DNA of 64,000 nucleotides from CG2-30-46-19 sp034414555 (lineage in GTDB: Bacteria > Chloroflexota > Dehalococcoidia > GIF9 > AB-539-J10). The position numbers were made by a program, and so were the translations under genes. The stretch covers positions 1 through 64,000 of the forward strand of contig DAOUMA010000003.1 of NCBI GenBank assembly GCA_034414555.1, written 5' to 3'. Positions 32,125 to 40,978 of the stretch are shown one piece after another (the first letter of the stretch is position 1; each line of letters starts with the position of its first letter). The notes under the pieces are model-generated. The model was not told where the DNA came from and searched no databases. It was given only the letters and a program-made list of their open reading frames with translations.

Positions 32125-33696
32125 GTGAAAAAAACAGAAGCTATCGGGCTTATATTTATTCTTTTTACCCTTCTTACACTGCCCCTGGCCTGCGGGCATC
32201 ATGCCATAAGTGCTGATGGTTCCACTGATGGCAGCTTCACGGTGGTGGATACCACACCACCAGACGCCGTTACCGACCTTGCAGTAAGCAATGCAACCAC
32301 TCATTCCCTCACCTTGACGTGGACTGCGCCAGGGGATGATGGCAACAATGGGACTGCCACTGAGTATGATATCAGATATGCCACCTCCAACATTGATAAC
32401 GAAACCTGGGAATTTGCCATTCAAGCCAGCGGTGAGCCGGCACCGAGACCAGCGGGCTCAAATGAGACATTTGTGGTTGGTGGGCTCAGCCCGGCCACCA
32501 CATATTACTTCGCCCTAAAAGCGGTGGATGATGCTGGCAACTGGGCTAATTTGTCCAATATCGCCTCTGGAACCACGCTGACAAGCGGCGGAGGCGGTGG
32601 AGGTGGCGGAGGAGGTCCAAGCCCCAGCTACTTTACGGTCGATTTTCTGGGTAAGGTCACCTCTGTGCCTATGAGTTGGGATGAAAGTCTGGCAGTTCCC
32701 CTGCTGGCAACCAGCCCTGATGGCACAGCCAGCCTGGAAATAGATAAGGGGACGAAGGTACTGGATGCCGCTGGCAAACCCATGGACAAGCTAACGATAA
32801 GGACGATAGATAGTCAGCCGCTCTCTCTTTTGCCCAACACCACAATGGTTGGCGATATCTATAGCCTCACCCCTTCCAACCTGGTGTTTGATAAACCAGC
32901 TACGCTAACCATTGGTTTCTCCCCCGGTGAAGTGCCTGAAGGTGCTCTATCACTGACCATGGTTTATGGCTCAGAAGCAAGCTTGCATGAGATAGAGGCA
33001 GAGAGGACTACTATTGGTGGATTAGATGCCCTGAGTGCCAGGACAAATCACACGAGCATGTTTGCCATCCTTGCCAGGATGGTATCCTTCTTAGAGTTGG
33101 ACATAGGGTATATGGGACAAAAAGTTGCCTCGGGGAACATCACCACAGATGGATTTCTGATGGAGTCCCTGGAATTTACCATTCAAAATGGAAATGAAGA
33201 GATATATTTCAGCCTTCCCGAGGGGACGAGGGTGCTGAATCGTGAGGGCAAACCACCAACCATGATTATGATAGACCCGGTTACCCCGTCGGAGCTTCCC
33301 CCTCTTCCGTCTGATGACTCGGTAATCCTGATGCCCTTCAGCATTCACCCTGCCCTTACCATCGACCCAACAATGAAGGTGATAATCCATTATGACAAGG
33401 GGGAGCTGAACACTAGCATTAACGAAGAGGATTTAACCCTTGTCTACTATGATGAGGCAAGGGAGAAATGGGTGCCGCTGCCCACCGAAGTAGATGTAGA
33501 GGCTAACACGGTTACCGCCTGGACTACTCACACCAGCATATTTGCCATTTCTAGTAACATCGCCGGTGAATTCCCGTGGTGGTGGATTGCTGGGGGTGTC
33601 CTTGGTATCGTCCTGCTGGCATTCCTAATCAGGCACCAAATCAGGTCCCGTCCTGATGCAAAACCAGATGCAAGTCAGGCACGGCTAACCAAATAG
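32125..33696 (+). CDS. Membrane-anchored fibronectin type III protein
   Basis: A 523-aa exported protein with a signal sequence (IGLIFILFTLLTLPLACG, an imperfect lipobox). A fibronectin type III domain spans about residues 45-145 (PPDAVTDLAVSNATTHSLTL ... LSPATTYYFALKAVDDAGN). A poly-Gly linker (ten Gly near residue 155) leads to two similar beta units, each ending in NHTSMFAILA / THTSIFAISS. The C-terminal membrane helix is WWWIAGGVLGIVLLAFLI with a basic tail. It starts with GTG. Fourth gene of the surface cluster; adhesion or envelope architecture is inferred. Confidence 0.72.
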   Translation: MKKTEAIGLIFILFTLLTLPLACGHHAISADGSTDGSFTVVDTTPPDAVTDLAVSNATTHSLTLTWTAPGDDGNNGTATEYDIRYATSNIDNETWEFAIQASGEPAPRPAGSNETFVVGGLSPATTYYFALKAVDDAGNWANLSNIASGTTLTSGGGGGGGGGGPSPSYFTVDFLGKVTSVPMSWDESLAVPLLATSPDGTASLEIDKGTKVLDAAGKPMDKLTIRTIDSQPLSLLPNTTMVGDIYSLTPSNLVFDKPATLTIGFSPGEVPEGALSLTMVYGSEASLHEIEAERTTIGGLDALSARTNHTSMFAILARMVSFLELDIGYMGQKVASGNITTDGFLMESLEFTIQNGNEEIYFSLPEGTRVLNREGKPPTMIMIDPVTPSELPPLPSDDSVILMPFSIHPALTIDPTMKVIIHYDKGELNTSINEEDLTLVYYDEAREKWVPLPTEVDVEANTVTAWTTHTSIFAISSNIAGEFPWWWIAGGVLGIVLLAFLIRHQIRSRPDAKPDASQARLTK

Positions 33697-33754
33697 TAAA
33701 TTATATCGCTGAACATCACTGGAACGAGCTATACTTTAATAGCTCCATAATGTT

Positions 33755-33760
33755 TATAAT
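33755..33760 (+). promoter_or_regulatory. Putative -10 element (TATAAT)
   Basis: A perfect TATAAT 24 bases before the ATG at 33784, without a clear -35. Likely promoter of the following single-pass membrane protein gene. Confidence 0.35.
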
Positions 33761-33783
33761 AAAAGAACTGCGTACCTAGAGAA

Positions 33784-34401
33784 ATGGACTGGGAGAGCAT
33801 AATCGGCCTCATATTTGCCATTTTAGTGGTAATTGCTTTCCCGTTAGCCCTTCGCAGGAGAAAGAAAGCCGGACATCAAAAGAGAGAGGAGCTTTGCCAG
33901 CATCTTGAGGAAATAGGGGTAAGAGTTTCCTTAATAGAAAAAGACAGTGAAAAAGAGAAAATAGGGCTACGCCGCGCCTGGGGGCAACGGTCGGAAGGAA
34001 TTGTTGCACTGGAAGATAGAAACATAGATTCGATAAATGTTATTAGCGTAGCCAGTCAGTACGGCACAAACTATTTCCTGGATTACCTGGTAAAAAGCCC
34101 AAACATAACGACGAACCGAACACTAAAGAAAACCAGGCTGACAGTAAAGAAAAGCTTATTCCTATGGGGTAAGACAGTGGACATTGTATGGAAAGGAGAT
34201 AAATCATTAGCCCAGAGCCTGAATTTCGATTACATACTGAAGGATAAACTGCTGCAAAGTAATCTAAATACCCTGCGAAGCGTCTGGCTCTTCCCTGAAC
34301 CAAAACAGGGATACACCAGAATAAGAACTGCCTATTCCCTGCCCTCTCCCGAAATGTTCGGAGCAATAGATATCATTGCCAGGCACATTAAGTCGTGGTG
34401 A
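33784..34401 (+). CDS. Single-pass membrane protein, unknown function
   Basis: A 205-aa protein with an N-terminal membrane helix (IIGLIFAILVVIAFPLAL) followed by a basic stop-transfer RRRKKAGHQKR and a cytoplasmic domain of mixed alpha/beta character. No family or catalytic motif is recognised. It follows the surface-protein cluster but has its own candidate promoter, so its link to the cluster is uncertain. Confidence 0.6.
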   Translation: MDWESIIGLIFAILVVIAFPLALRRRKKAGHQKREELCQHLEEIGVRVSLIEKDSEKEKIGLRRAWGQRSEGIVALEDRNIDSINVISVASQYGTNYFLDYLVKSPNITTNRTLKKTRLTVKKSLFLWGKTVDIVWKGDKSLAQSLNFDYILKDKLLQSNLNTLRSVWLFPEPKQGYTRIRTAYSLPSPEMFGAIDIIARHIKSW

Positions 34402-34533
34402 CCTCAATAACAGGATTATCAAGATAGCTATAAAAGAGATTAGTTGGTAAAATGTAGCACGATACTTCAGTTTCGGGTAAAGTTTGTATACCCTTCACAG
34501 AAACTGAATTAGCGATTTTGAAGCAAATAAATC

Positions 34534-35184
34534 ATGGAAGTGTACCTGAAGCCAACTCCGGTAATTGATTGTGATGCTCCTCCTGTGAGAGAAAAGGCCC
34601 AGAATTTAACCGGGGATAAGGAAAACGATGTGGAGAAGACGAAGGCGCTTTTCTACTTCGTCAGGGATGATATCAAGTATAACCCCTATGTGCTACAGAT
34701 TCTTGCTGAGCATCATAAGGCAAGCAGCACTCTGAATAGGGGAGAGGGATACTGCGTTCAAAAGGCGATACTCCTCGCTGCACTAGCACGAGCTGTGGGA
34801 ATCCCGGCTCGCCTTGGGTTCGCTGATTTACGTAACTACATCGTCCCTCAAAAATTGCTGGAGCTGATGCACGGGAGTAACCTTTTTATCTATCATGGCT
34901 ATTGCGAGTTATATATCGGACAAAAATGGGTTAAAGCTACACCGGCGTTCGACCGGCAAATGTGTCACGAACATCATATCGTTCCAGTGGAATTCGATGG
35001 CAAAAACCATGCCACTTTCCACCGCTATAACCAGGAAGGAAAACTACACATTGAATATGTCTGCGACTATGGCCATTACCCTGACCTTCCGCTGGAGGAG
35101 ATGCTTAAAGCTCGCGCAAAGGTTTATGGCCCTGATTATCTAAAAATGCAGGAGGATCTCATTAATTTGAACTGCGGCCAATAA
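34534..35184 (+). CDS. Transglutaminase-like cysteine peptidase-fold protein
   Basis: A 216-aa protein with a transglutaminase-core domain: EKTKALFYFVRDDIKYNPYV, then GEGYCVQKAILLAALARAVG (nucleophile Cys), IPARLGFADLRN, and a later YHGYCELYIGQKWVKATP giving His, with Asp in PAFD. This is the usual Cys-His-Asp order. Bacterial members include proteases and amidases and are often uncharacterised. There is no signal peptide, so it is probably cytoplasmic. It ends 7 bases from the oppositely oriented lacD, so the two are convergent. Confidence 0.8.
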   Translation: MEVYLKPTPVIDCDAPPVREKAQNLTGDKENDVEKTKALFYFVRDDIKYNPYVLQILAEHHKASSTLNRGEGYCVQKAILLAALARAVGIPARLGFADLRNYIVPQKLLELMHGSNLFIYHGYCELYIGQKWVKATPAFDRQMCHEHHIVPVEFDGKNHATFHRYNQEGKLHIEYVCDYGHYPDLPLEEMLKARAKVYGPDYLKMQEDLINLNCGQ

Positions 35185-35191
35185 AAACGGC

Positions 35192-36172
35192 CTAAATGTA
35201 GCTCCGATGCCAGTTTTCATCCACCTTGCTGGCTTCAAGCCTAGCATACCACGGAGTTCCATGAGCGTTTGCTAATTCAGTCAGGCTTTCAAGTCTGTTG
35301 ACCACGGTGGTCTCTAAGAACTTCAATCTTTCCTCGCGAGACTTTATTTGAGTAGCCTCCTGCCACAAAGCACGTCCGCCAAGAAAGCCTGAGGCCCCAG
35401 CCCGACAGGCTAGCTCCACCTCCTGATAGAAGAGTTCAAAATTAACACCGGCGCTCAAGATAACCCAGGGAACCTGGCTTGCTTCGTTAAGCCGATGGCA
35501 AAGGTCTAATAGCTTATTCTCATCTTTGTCATATTCAAGATCGGCGGGAAATTCGGCTTTGAGAACATCAATGGGGAGAGCAGTAATTTGTTTTGCTGTT
35601 TCAACTACTAGCTTCGGCTTTACTCTGGCAAAATCCTCAGAGCTAGCTTCCTTATTAGCCACTCGGTAACTTATCGGCTCAACCACAAAAGGTATATCTT
35701 CTGCCACACAATCCGCGGCTAGCTTGTTTACCGTATTTAGTTGCCTTTGAGCGACATCGACATCAGGACGATAGTAAAGCAGGAGCTTGGCCGCGCTTGC
35801 GCCCATCATTTTTATCTTTTCTGCATTCCAATCAGGCAACAAATCAGTGACCCTCGCCTCTGCTTTGCCGGAATAGCCACTTTTCTCCAGACTGACCAGT
35901 AATCCTGTTGTTTTAGGAATAGCTCCAGCGGCAATTGCCTGTGCCGCACCATAAATAGGGTCGAGCAGGATAGCGGTGGCATGCAGGGTTAAAACTCGAC
36001 ACAGGTCTAGTTTGAAATCAACCATCTCTTGATAGCCAACGTCTCGGGATTGTCCCGCGGAAAGCATCTTCAACAATGAGCCCCGGTGGTCAAGGGCACA
36101 CATCGCCATTATTCCCCTCCCGTTGGCTAATTGTTGCAACCCTCTTATTTTGCCGATGGATAATTTTTTCAT
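35192..36172 (-). CDS. lacD: Tagatose-1,6-bisphosphate aldolase (LacD family)
   Basis: Class I (Schiff-base) aldolase of the LacD type, which can cleave tagatose- and fructose-1,6-bisphosphate. Seen are LANGRGIMAMCALDHRGSLL at the N-terminus, ILLDPIYGAAQA, the lysine-containing PIDVLKAEFPADLEYD and GASGFLGGRALWQEA near the C-terminus. At 326 aa, normal. It is the second gene after pfkA with a 4-base gap. No lactose or tagatose genes are present, so I infer it serves as the fructose-bisphosphate aldolase of glycolysis here. Confidence 0.85.
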   Translation of the reverse strand: MKKLSIGKIRGLQQLANGRGIMAMCALDHRGSLLKMLSAGQSRDVGYQEMVDFKLDLCRVLTLHATAILLDPIYGAAQAIAAGAIPKTTGLLVSLEKSGYSGKAEARVTDLLPDWNAEKIKMMGASAAKLLLYYRPDVDVAQRQLNTVNKLAADCVAEDIPFVVEPISYRVANKEASSEDFARVKPKLVVETAKQITALPIDVLKAEFPADLEYDKDENKLLDLCHRLNEASQVPWVILSAGVNFELFYQEVELACRAGASGFLGGRALWQEATQIKSREERLKFLETTVVNRLESLTELANAHGTPWYARLEASKVDENWHRSYI

Positions 36173-36176
36173 ACTC

Positions 36177-37145
36177 CTAAGTGGCTAACACCCTCATTAA
36201 TTGTAGCAAGCTACCATCCATCGTTTTTATCTTGGTATAGGTTTCCTCCAGAGGTGTAAGGGCTATTTCACCCTTTGATTCTCCAACCATAAAGCCCGAT
36301 TTACCCTCAGCCAAGGCATCTATAGCCGCTGCTCCAAGTTTGCTGGCTAAAATCCTGTCTCGCGCTGTTGGCGAACCTCCACGCTGTATGTGCCCCAGGA
36401 CACAGATTCGATAATCCAGCCTCAACCTTTCCCATACTTGCTGGGCAACTTGAAACACCCCTCCTGCTTCATCACCTTCAGCAACTACCACTATGCTTGA
36501 CTTTTTCCCCTTCTTGATATTACGCCTTATGGTGAGGCAAAGTTCCTCTATCTTCGTCTCTGCTTCGGGTATCAAAATGTCTTCCGCTCCACCAGCAATC
36601 CCCACATCCAGGGCAATAAAGCCCCTGTTCCTCCCCATAACCTCCACGAAAAAGGGGCGCTGCAAAGACCCCGCAGTATCCCTGATCTTATCTATTGCCT
36701 CCAATGCGGTATTTACCGCAGTATCAAAGCCAATAGTATAATCAGTGCCATAAACATCGTTATCTATGGTGCCAGGAATGCCAATTACCCTTATATCACC
36801 TGCTTTAGCTAATGCCGCCGCACCACGAAAGGTGCCATCACCACCTATGGGTATCAGCCCTTCGATCCCCTCCTTGTGTAAAACCTGGATTGCTTTCTTT
36901 ATCCCCTCTTTAGTCTTCATCTCCTCGCATCGCCCACATTCGAGGAAAGTCCCTCCTCGCTGGATGATGTTTGCCACCGACCTGGGAGCTAACCTCACAA
37001 AATCCCCTTCCAGCAAGCCACAATATCCACGCCGAATCCCTATTACCTCCAATTTATATCTTGCGGCACAGCGGACTACCGCCCTGATGCAAGCATTCAT
37101 GCCCGGAGCATCGCCGCCGCTAGTTAATACCCCAATTTTTTCCAT
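36177..37145 (-). CDS. pfkA: ATP-dependent 6-phosphofructokinase
   Basis: Phosphorylates fructose 6-phosphate. Landmarks are IGVLTSGGDAPGMNACIRAV, PIGGDGTFRGA and IPGTIDNDVYGTDYTIGFDT (catalytic TID), VEVMGRNRGFIALDVG and VLGHIQRGGSPTARDRI. Gly in GGDGT and in PGTIDND are the residues that distinguish ATP- from pyrophosphate-dependent enzymes, so ATP is the likely donor. The 322-aa length is the classic bacterial PfkA. Transcribed ahead of lacD. Confidence 0.94.
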   Translation of the reverse strand: MEKIGVLTSGGDAPGMNACIRAVVRCAARYKLEVIGIRRGYCGLLEGDFVRLAPRSVANIIQRGGTFLECGRCEEMKTKEGIKKAIQVLHKEGIEGLIPIGGDGTFRGAAALAKAGDIRVIGIPGTIDNDVYGTDYTIGFDTAVNTALEAIDKIRDTAGSLQRPFFVEVMGRNRGFIALDVGIAGGAEDILIPEAETKIEELCLTIRRNIKKGKKSSIVVVAEGDEAGGVFQVAQQVWERLRLDYRICVLGHIQRGGSPTARDRILASKLGAAAIDALAEGKSGFMVGESKGEIALTPLEETYTKIKTMDGSLLQLMRVLAT

Positions 37146-37167
37146 AATTTCACTCCTTCGTCACGTA

Positions 37168-37173
37168 ATTATA
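37168..37173 (-). promoter_or_regulatory. Extended -10 promoter for pfkA-lacD
   Basis: On the minus strand it reads TGC-TATAAT, 23 bases before the pfkA ATG, with AAGGAG between. It is divergent from the promoter at 37216-37224. Confidence 0.5.
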
Positions 37174-37215
37174 GCATCTATGTCTAGTAAAGAGATATAT
37201 TAAGCTTGGCAGGTG

Positions 37216-37224
37216 TGGTATTAT
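37216..37224 (+). promoter_or_regulatory. Extended -10 promoter for the YhaO/YhaN-like pair
   Basis: TGG-TATTAT, 29 bases before the ATG at 37254, with AGGAAAG just before the start. Confidence 0.5.
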
Positions 37225-37253
37225 CTTAAAATTCAGGACAGGAAAGATTTTTT

Positions 37254-38312
37254 ATGGTCAAAATACTCCATACCGCTGATATTCATTTAAGAGAATACAA
37301 AGACGAAAGATGGGAAGCACTTGAAGAACTTGTCGAAATTGGCAAGAGAAACAAGGTAGCTGTCGTTACAATATGCGGTGACCTTTTTGATAAAGATATT
37401 GATGCCGAGAACCTGAGACCAAAGATAAGGGAAGTTTTCTCCCACATACCCTTTAAGGTTCTAATAATTCCGGGCAATCATGATGCTGATTCCTATAAAG
37501 GCGGCATGTATTTTGGTGAGGATGTATTTATTCTAACTGGCTCGCCATTCGAATATGGCGATGTAAAGATAGTCGGGGTGCCTTTCGAGCCAATACAAGG
37601 GCAAAATCTTCTCGGGAAAATTCGAGCGTTAAAAGAAACACTAACCCCAGAAAAAAAGAATATCTTGTTATGCCACGGAGAACTTCTTGATGCTTTCTTC
37701 TCTAGAGCAGATTTCGGAGATGAAGGTGAAGAAAGATACATGCCCTTCAAGTTATCCTACTTAGAGGGATTAAATATTGATTATGTGCTCGCCGGTCACT
37801 TCCACTCAAAATTCGATGACAGACGGTTGAAGAACGGAGGCTATTTTGTTTACCCAGGCTCACCTGTTTCCATCACTCAAAGGGAAACAGGGCAGAGGAA
37901 GGTTAACCTGTTTGAAGTGGGTAGCCCACCTCAGGAATATCTGCTTGATACATTCCATTACCAAGCAATAACTATAACGCTCGACCCATTCAAAGAGGAA
38001 AACCCTGTAGAAATCGTGCAACAGCATTTTGAGAAACTTCATCCAAAAGCAACTGCCATCCTGACCGTTAAGGGGTATGTTAATAGTGAAAAAATTCAGA
38101 TGACGGAGCAAGATATCGTGTCTCAAATAAAGGGAATAACCAAGGGCAAATGTGCCAAGGAACACTACGAGCTCAGCGACATCTCTACAATACTGGAAAA
38201 TGACTTATTCAAAAGCTTAACGAATAAGGTTAAGGAGGGTGATTATACTGAAGAAAAGGAGAGGCAGCTGCAAGACATTGTCATTAAAGCAATAATGCAA
38301 GCAGGATTATGA
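37254..38312 (+). CDS. SbcD/Mre11-like (YhaO-type) metallophosphoesterase
   Basis: A 352-aa DNA-repair-type exonuclease. The Mre11 phosphoesterase motifs are all visible: ILHTADIHLRE (Asp-x-His), VTICGDLFDKD (GDxxD), VLIIPGNHDAD (GNHD), LLCHGE and VLAGHFHSKF (GH-x-H). A C-terminal domain of about 110 aa follows. It overlaps the downstream ATPase gene by 4 bases (ATGA), as SbcD-SbcC and YhaO-YhaN pairs do. The partner's internal membrane hairpin makes the YhaO/YhaN type the closer match. It would process DNA ends or structures as part of that complex. Confidence 0.85.
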   Translation: MVKILHTADIHLREYKDERWEALEELVEIGKRNKVAVVTICGDLFDKDIDAENLRPKIREVFSHIPFKVLIIPGNHDADSYKGGMYFGEDVFILTGSPFEYGDVKIVGVPFEPIQGQNLLGKIRALKETLTPEKKNILLCHGELLDAFFSRADFGDEGEERYMPFKLSYLEGLNIDYVLAGHFHSKFDDRRLKNGGYFVYPGSPVSITQRETGQRKVNLFEVGSPPQEYLLDTFHYQAITITLDPFKEENPVEIVQQHFEKLHPKATAILTVKGYVNSEKIQMTEQDIVSQIKGITKGKCAKEHYELSDISTILENDLFKSLTNKVKEGDYTEEKERQLQDIVIKAIMQAGL

Positions 38313-40732
38313 GAATAAAAGAATTCTCAATAAGACGTTATGGACCATTGCCCGATATCGGGCGTATAGCATTGGGTAACTTCTCCCTAATATACGGGGA
38401 AAACGAACACGGCAAAACACTAACCATAGATGCTTTGGTGAAATTATCGTTTCACCAATTATCGCCGCAACGTCTTAAGGACCTCTTTAAAAATATAAAT
38501 AGGGTAGATGAAGCCCCTGATGGATACCTGATTGTAAAGGTTGAGAACGGTGAAGAGATAAAACTTCCTGGGAAAAGAAACTTGGCAGATATTGCAAAGC
38601 TGAGTCCTCAAGAATGTCGCAATATCTTCATAATAAGGAACAGCGACCTCTCAATTGCTTTAGAGAGCGATTTTTATCGAGATGTAACCGACCGCCTTAC
38701 TGGCTTGAGAACCGGAGAGATCTTGCGGATAAAAAAACAACTTCAAGAATTGGGAAAACTAACTAACCCTGGTAGTACAGCTTCTCTGCGTGACATAGCT
38801 GATGAGAAACTAAAGACTAAAATAGAAGAAGCCGAGGAGCTAATTACGAGAATCCAGGCGTTGCAAGAGGAAATCATACAAGAGGAATTTGACACGCTTG
38901 AAGAAAAACTTTTCACAACCAAGGAGGAAATGAATAAGGTTAACCTCCAGATAGGAACTTTAGAAGATGCCAGAAAAAGGGAAGATTATGAAAAGAGTAA
39001 CGAAGCATATCAAATTCTTATATCTGATCAGCAGAAAATGAACGAACTGGAGGTTTATACCACCGCTGAAGCGGAACTTTGGTCTGGATATGAAAGGGAT
39101 ATCAATAATTGGGAAGGGGTTGTAGAAAAGTTACGAGAAGAGGTGGAGACCAAAAAACGGGAGCTTCAGGAAAGAGAGAAATTATTGGGTGAGGAAAAAT
39201 TAGAACTTGAGGTGCTCAAAGAAAAAAAAGGAAGGATAGATAATGAAATCGAGCCAGATATTAAGAACTACCAGATGGAGGTCGGAAAAGCAAAAAGTGG
39301 GGAAACGCAAGGTAAGTTTTTTACAACAGCAGCTACAACCTCAGCAGTATTACTATCAATAACGACCCTGGCACTCATAGTGAGCCCATCGCCTTTGTTT
39401 TACGGATTACTCGCCTTATTCTTAATCTCCACCGGCATCTTTGCAGCACTGAGATTCTCATTGACCCGGGAGAAAGCTCACCTCGCTGCAGTGTTTGAAA
39501 GGATTAAATTAGCCGCCTCCAGGTTTGACCTTGCTGCGGAAAGCCCCCAGGAAATTTTGCAAAATATTGAAAAGTTGGATGCGGAGTATTCCAAAAAACA
39601 AAGTAAGGTAGAAAGCATGAGGACCTACGTCTTTGCCTTAGAAAGCCAAATCAAAAGATGGGCTGAAACAGATATTCCGAATATAGAAAGGCAATCAAGC
39701 GAAGCTAGAGAAAAAATAGAGGGGTTAGTCCGAAAATCAAAAGTAAAAACTCTCAAGGAATATCAACAAAAACTTGACTTGAAATCGACATGTAAATCAT
39801 CGATCAACACCCAGAAAGGCATACTAAAGAACCAATTTGGTTCAAAAGGAGAAGACTTACAGGAGAATCTTTCCCACTGGTGTGATGAAATCGATGCTTT
39901 AAAGGAATATGAGAACAAGGCTAAGGAGACACCCTATGATGGAAAAGCTATGTCGAAGCTAAAAGAGTCCCAGCAGAAACTTCAGGAAGGGGAGCAACAA
40001 CTTGAAGAGAAGCTAAGCCATTTTCAGGAACAATTAAGAGAAATAGAAAGAAAAACGAACGAAATCCTACAACCAAAAGACGGTCGCCTTTACTGCACTA
40101 CTTCCATAGACCTAAATATGATTAAGAACGAGCTGTCAACCTTCATGTTCAGCGTCGAAACTGAGAAAGATAACGCCCTAGAAGCCATAAGCATTTTCGA
40201 GGAGCTGGAAAGAGAGGAAGAGAGAAAGATCTCCGCCCTTTTTGGTAAGGATAGCCCTGTTTCACAGCGTTTCTCCGAGATAAGTGGCGGCGTTTATCAG
40301 GAAGTAGAGTTTGCTCAGGAGGAAACGAAAAAAATTAAAGTAAAGCTCGAAGATGGTAGTGCTTTAGACGCCGAACAGTTATCGGGGGCCACTTACGATC
40401 AACTTTATCTTTCCATCCGCCTTGCTCTTGGAGAAAAGCTGCTAAAAGGAAGCAAGGGTTTCTTTATTATGGATGACCCTTTTATCAAAGCTGACACCGA
40501 GCGGTTACAGCGGCAAATTGACATATTGAAGAGGATTTCCCAATCAGGATGGCAGATTATCTACCTCACCGCAAAAGATGAGGTAAAAGACGTACTCAAA
40601 CAAGATATAGAGAATGGCAATATCAGCTATACAGAGCTCCCAAGTATGTTTCCCCAGCAAAGCGCGGATGTTGACTCTGCTCCCTTACCCAAGACCGAGC
40701 ATCAACTAAATCAAGGTGAGCTGCCATTATAG
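38309..40732 (+). CDS. SbcC/Rad50-like ATPase of the YhaN type
   Basis: An 807-aa coiled-coil ATPase. The N-terminus has the Walker A FSLIYGENEHGKTLTIDAL. Long coiled coil runs over about residues 160-330 and 400-640. Two adjacent hydrophobic helices lie near 335-380 (AVLLSITTLALIVSPSPLFY then GLLALFLISTGIFAAL), as in YhaN proteins. The C-terminus has LSGATYDQLYLSIRLALGEK (ABC signature region) and Walker B GFFIMDDPFIKADTERL. The membrane hairpin in the middle of the coil distinguishes it from SbcC. It acts with the upstream nuclease. A separate Walker B fragment follows in the same frame just after its stop. Confidence 0.82.
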   Translation: MRIKEFSIRRYGPLPDIGRIALGNFSLIYGENEHGKTLTIDALVKLSFHQLSPQRLKDLFKNINRVDEAPDGYLIVKVENGEEIKLPGKRNLADIAKLSPQECRNIFIIRNSDLSIALESDFYRDVTDRLTGLRTGEILRIKKQLQELGKLTNPGSTASLRDIADEKLKTKIEEAEELITRIQALQEEIIQEEFDTLEEKLFTTKEEMNKVNLQIGTLEDARKREDYEKSNEAYQILISDQQKMNELEVYTTAEAELWSGYERDINNWEGVVEKLREEVETKKRELQEREKLLGEEKLELEVLKEKKGRIDNEIEPDIKNYQMEVGKAKSGETQGKFFTTAATTSAVLLSITTLALIVSPSPLFYGLLALFLISTGIFAALRFSLTREKAHLAAVFERIKLAASRFDLAAESPQEILQNIEKLDAEYSKKQSKVESMRTYVFALESQIKRWAETDIPNIERQSSEAREKIEGLVRKSKVKTLKEYQQKLDLKSTCKSSINTQKGILKNQFGSKGEDLQENLSHWCDEIDALKEYENKAKETPYDGKAMSKLKESQQKLQEGEQQLEEKLSHFQEQLREIERKTNEILQPKDGRLYCTTSIDLNMIKNELSTFMFSVETEKDNALEAISIFEELEREEERKISALFGKDSPVSQRFSEISGGVYQEVEFAQEETKKIKVKLEDGSALDAEQLSGATYDQLYLSIRLALGEKLLKGSKGFFIMDDPFIKADTERLQRQIDILKRISQSGWQIIYLTAKDEVKDVLKQDIENGNISYTELPSMFPQQSADVDSAPLPKTEHQLNQGELPL

Positions 40733-40738
40733 GTAGCG

Positions 40739-40909
40739 AGCTCAAATCCTCCTCTCCTATTAGACGACCCTTTCGGCAATTTCGATTCAGTGCTCCTAAA
40801 TAAAGCATTGCTCCTCTTTAAAGACCTGAGCAAGGATTACCAGATTATTATATTCACCTTGAAAGATATATACGACGAAGCAGCTAATAATATAATTCTG
40901 CTCGGGTAA
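40739..40909 (+). pseudogene. C-terminal remnant of a second SMC/SbcC-like ATPase
   Basis: Directly after the stop of the YhaN-type gene, and in the same frame, 56 codons read SSNPPLLLDDPFGNFDSVLL then NKALLLFKDLSKDYQIIIFT and end DEAANNIILLG-stop. This is a textbook Walker B plus D-loop and the following strand of an ABC/SMC ATPase. The complete gene upstream already has its own Walker B, so this is a leftover of a second, related ATPase. No start codon or ribosome site is evident. Confidence 0.7.
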
Positions 40910-40978
40910 AGGTTAAGCTAGCCTCAGCTAGTTTTACTCCATCATATAGAGTTTCCAGCTTATCTCTTAACTATTCTA

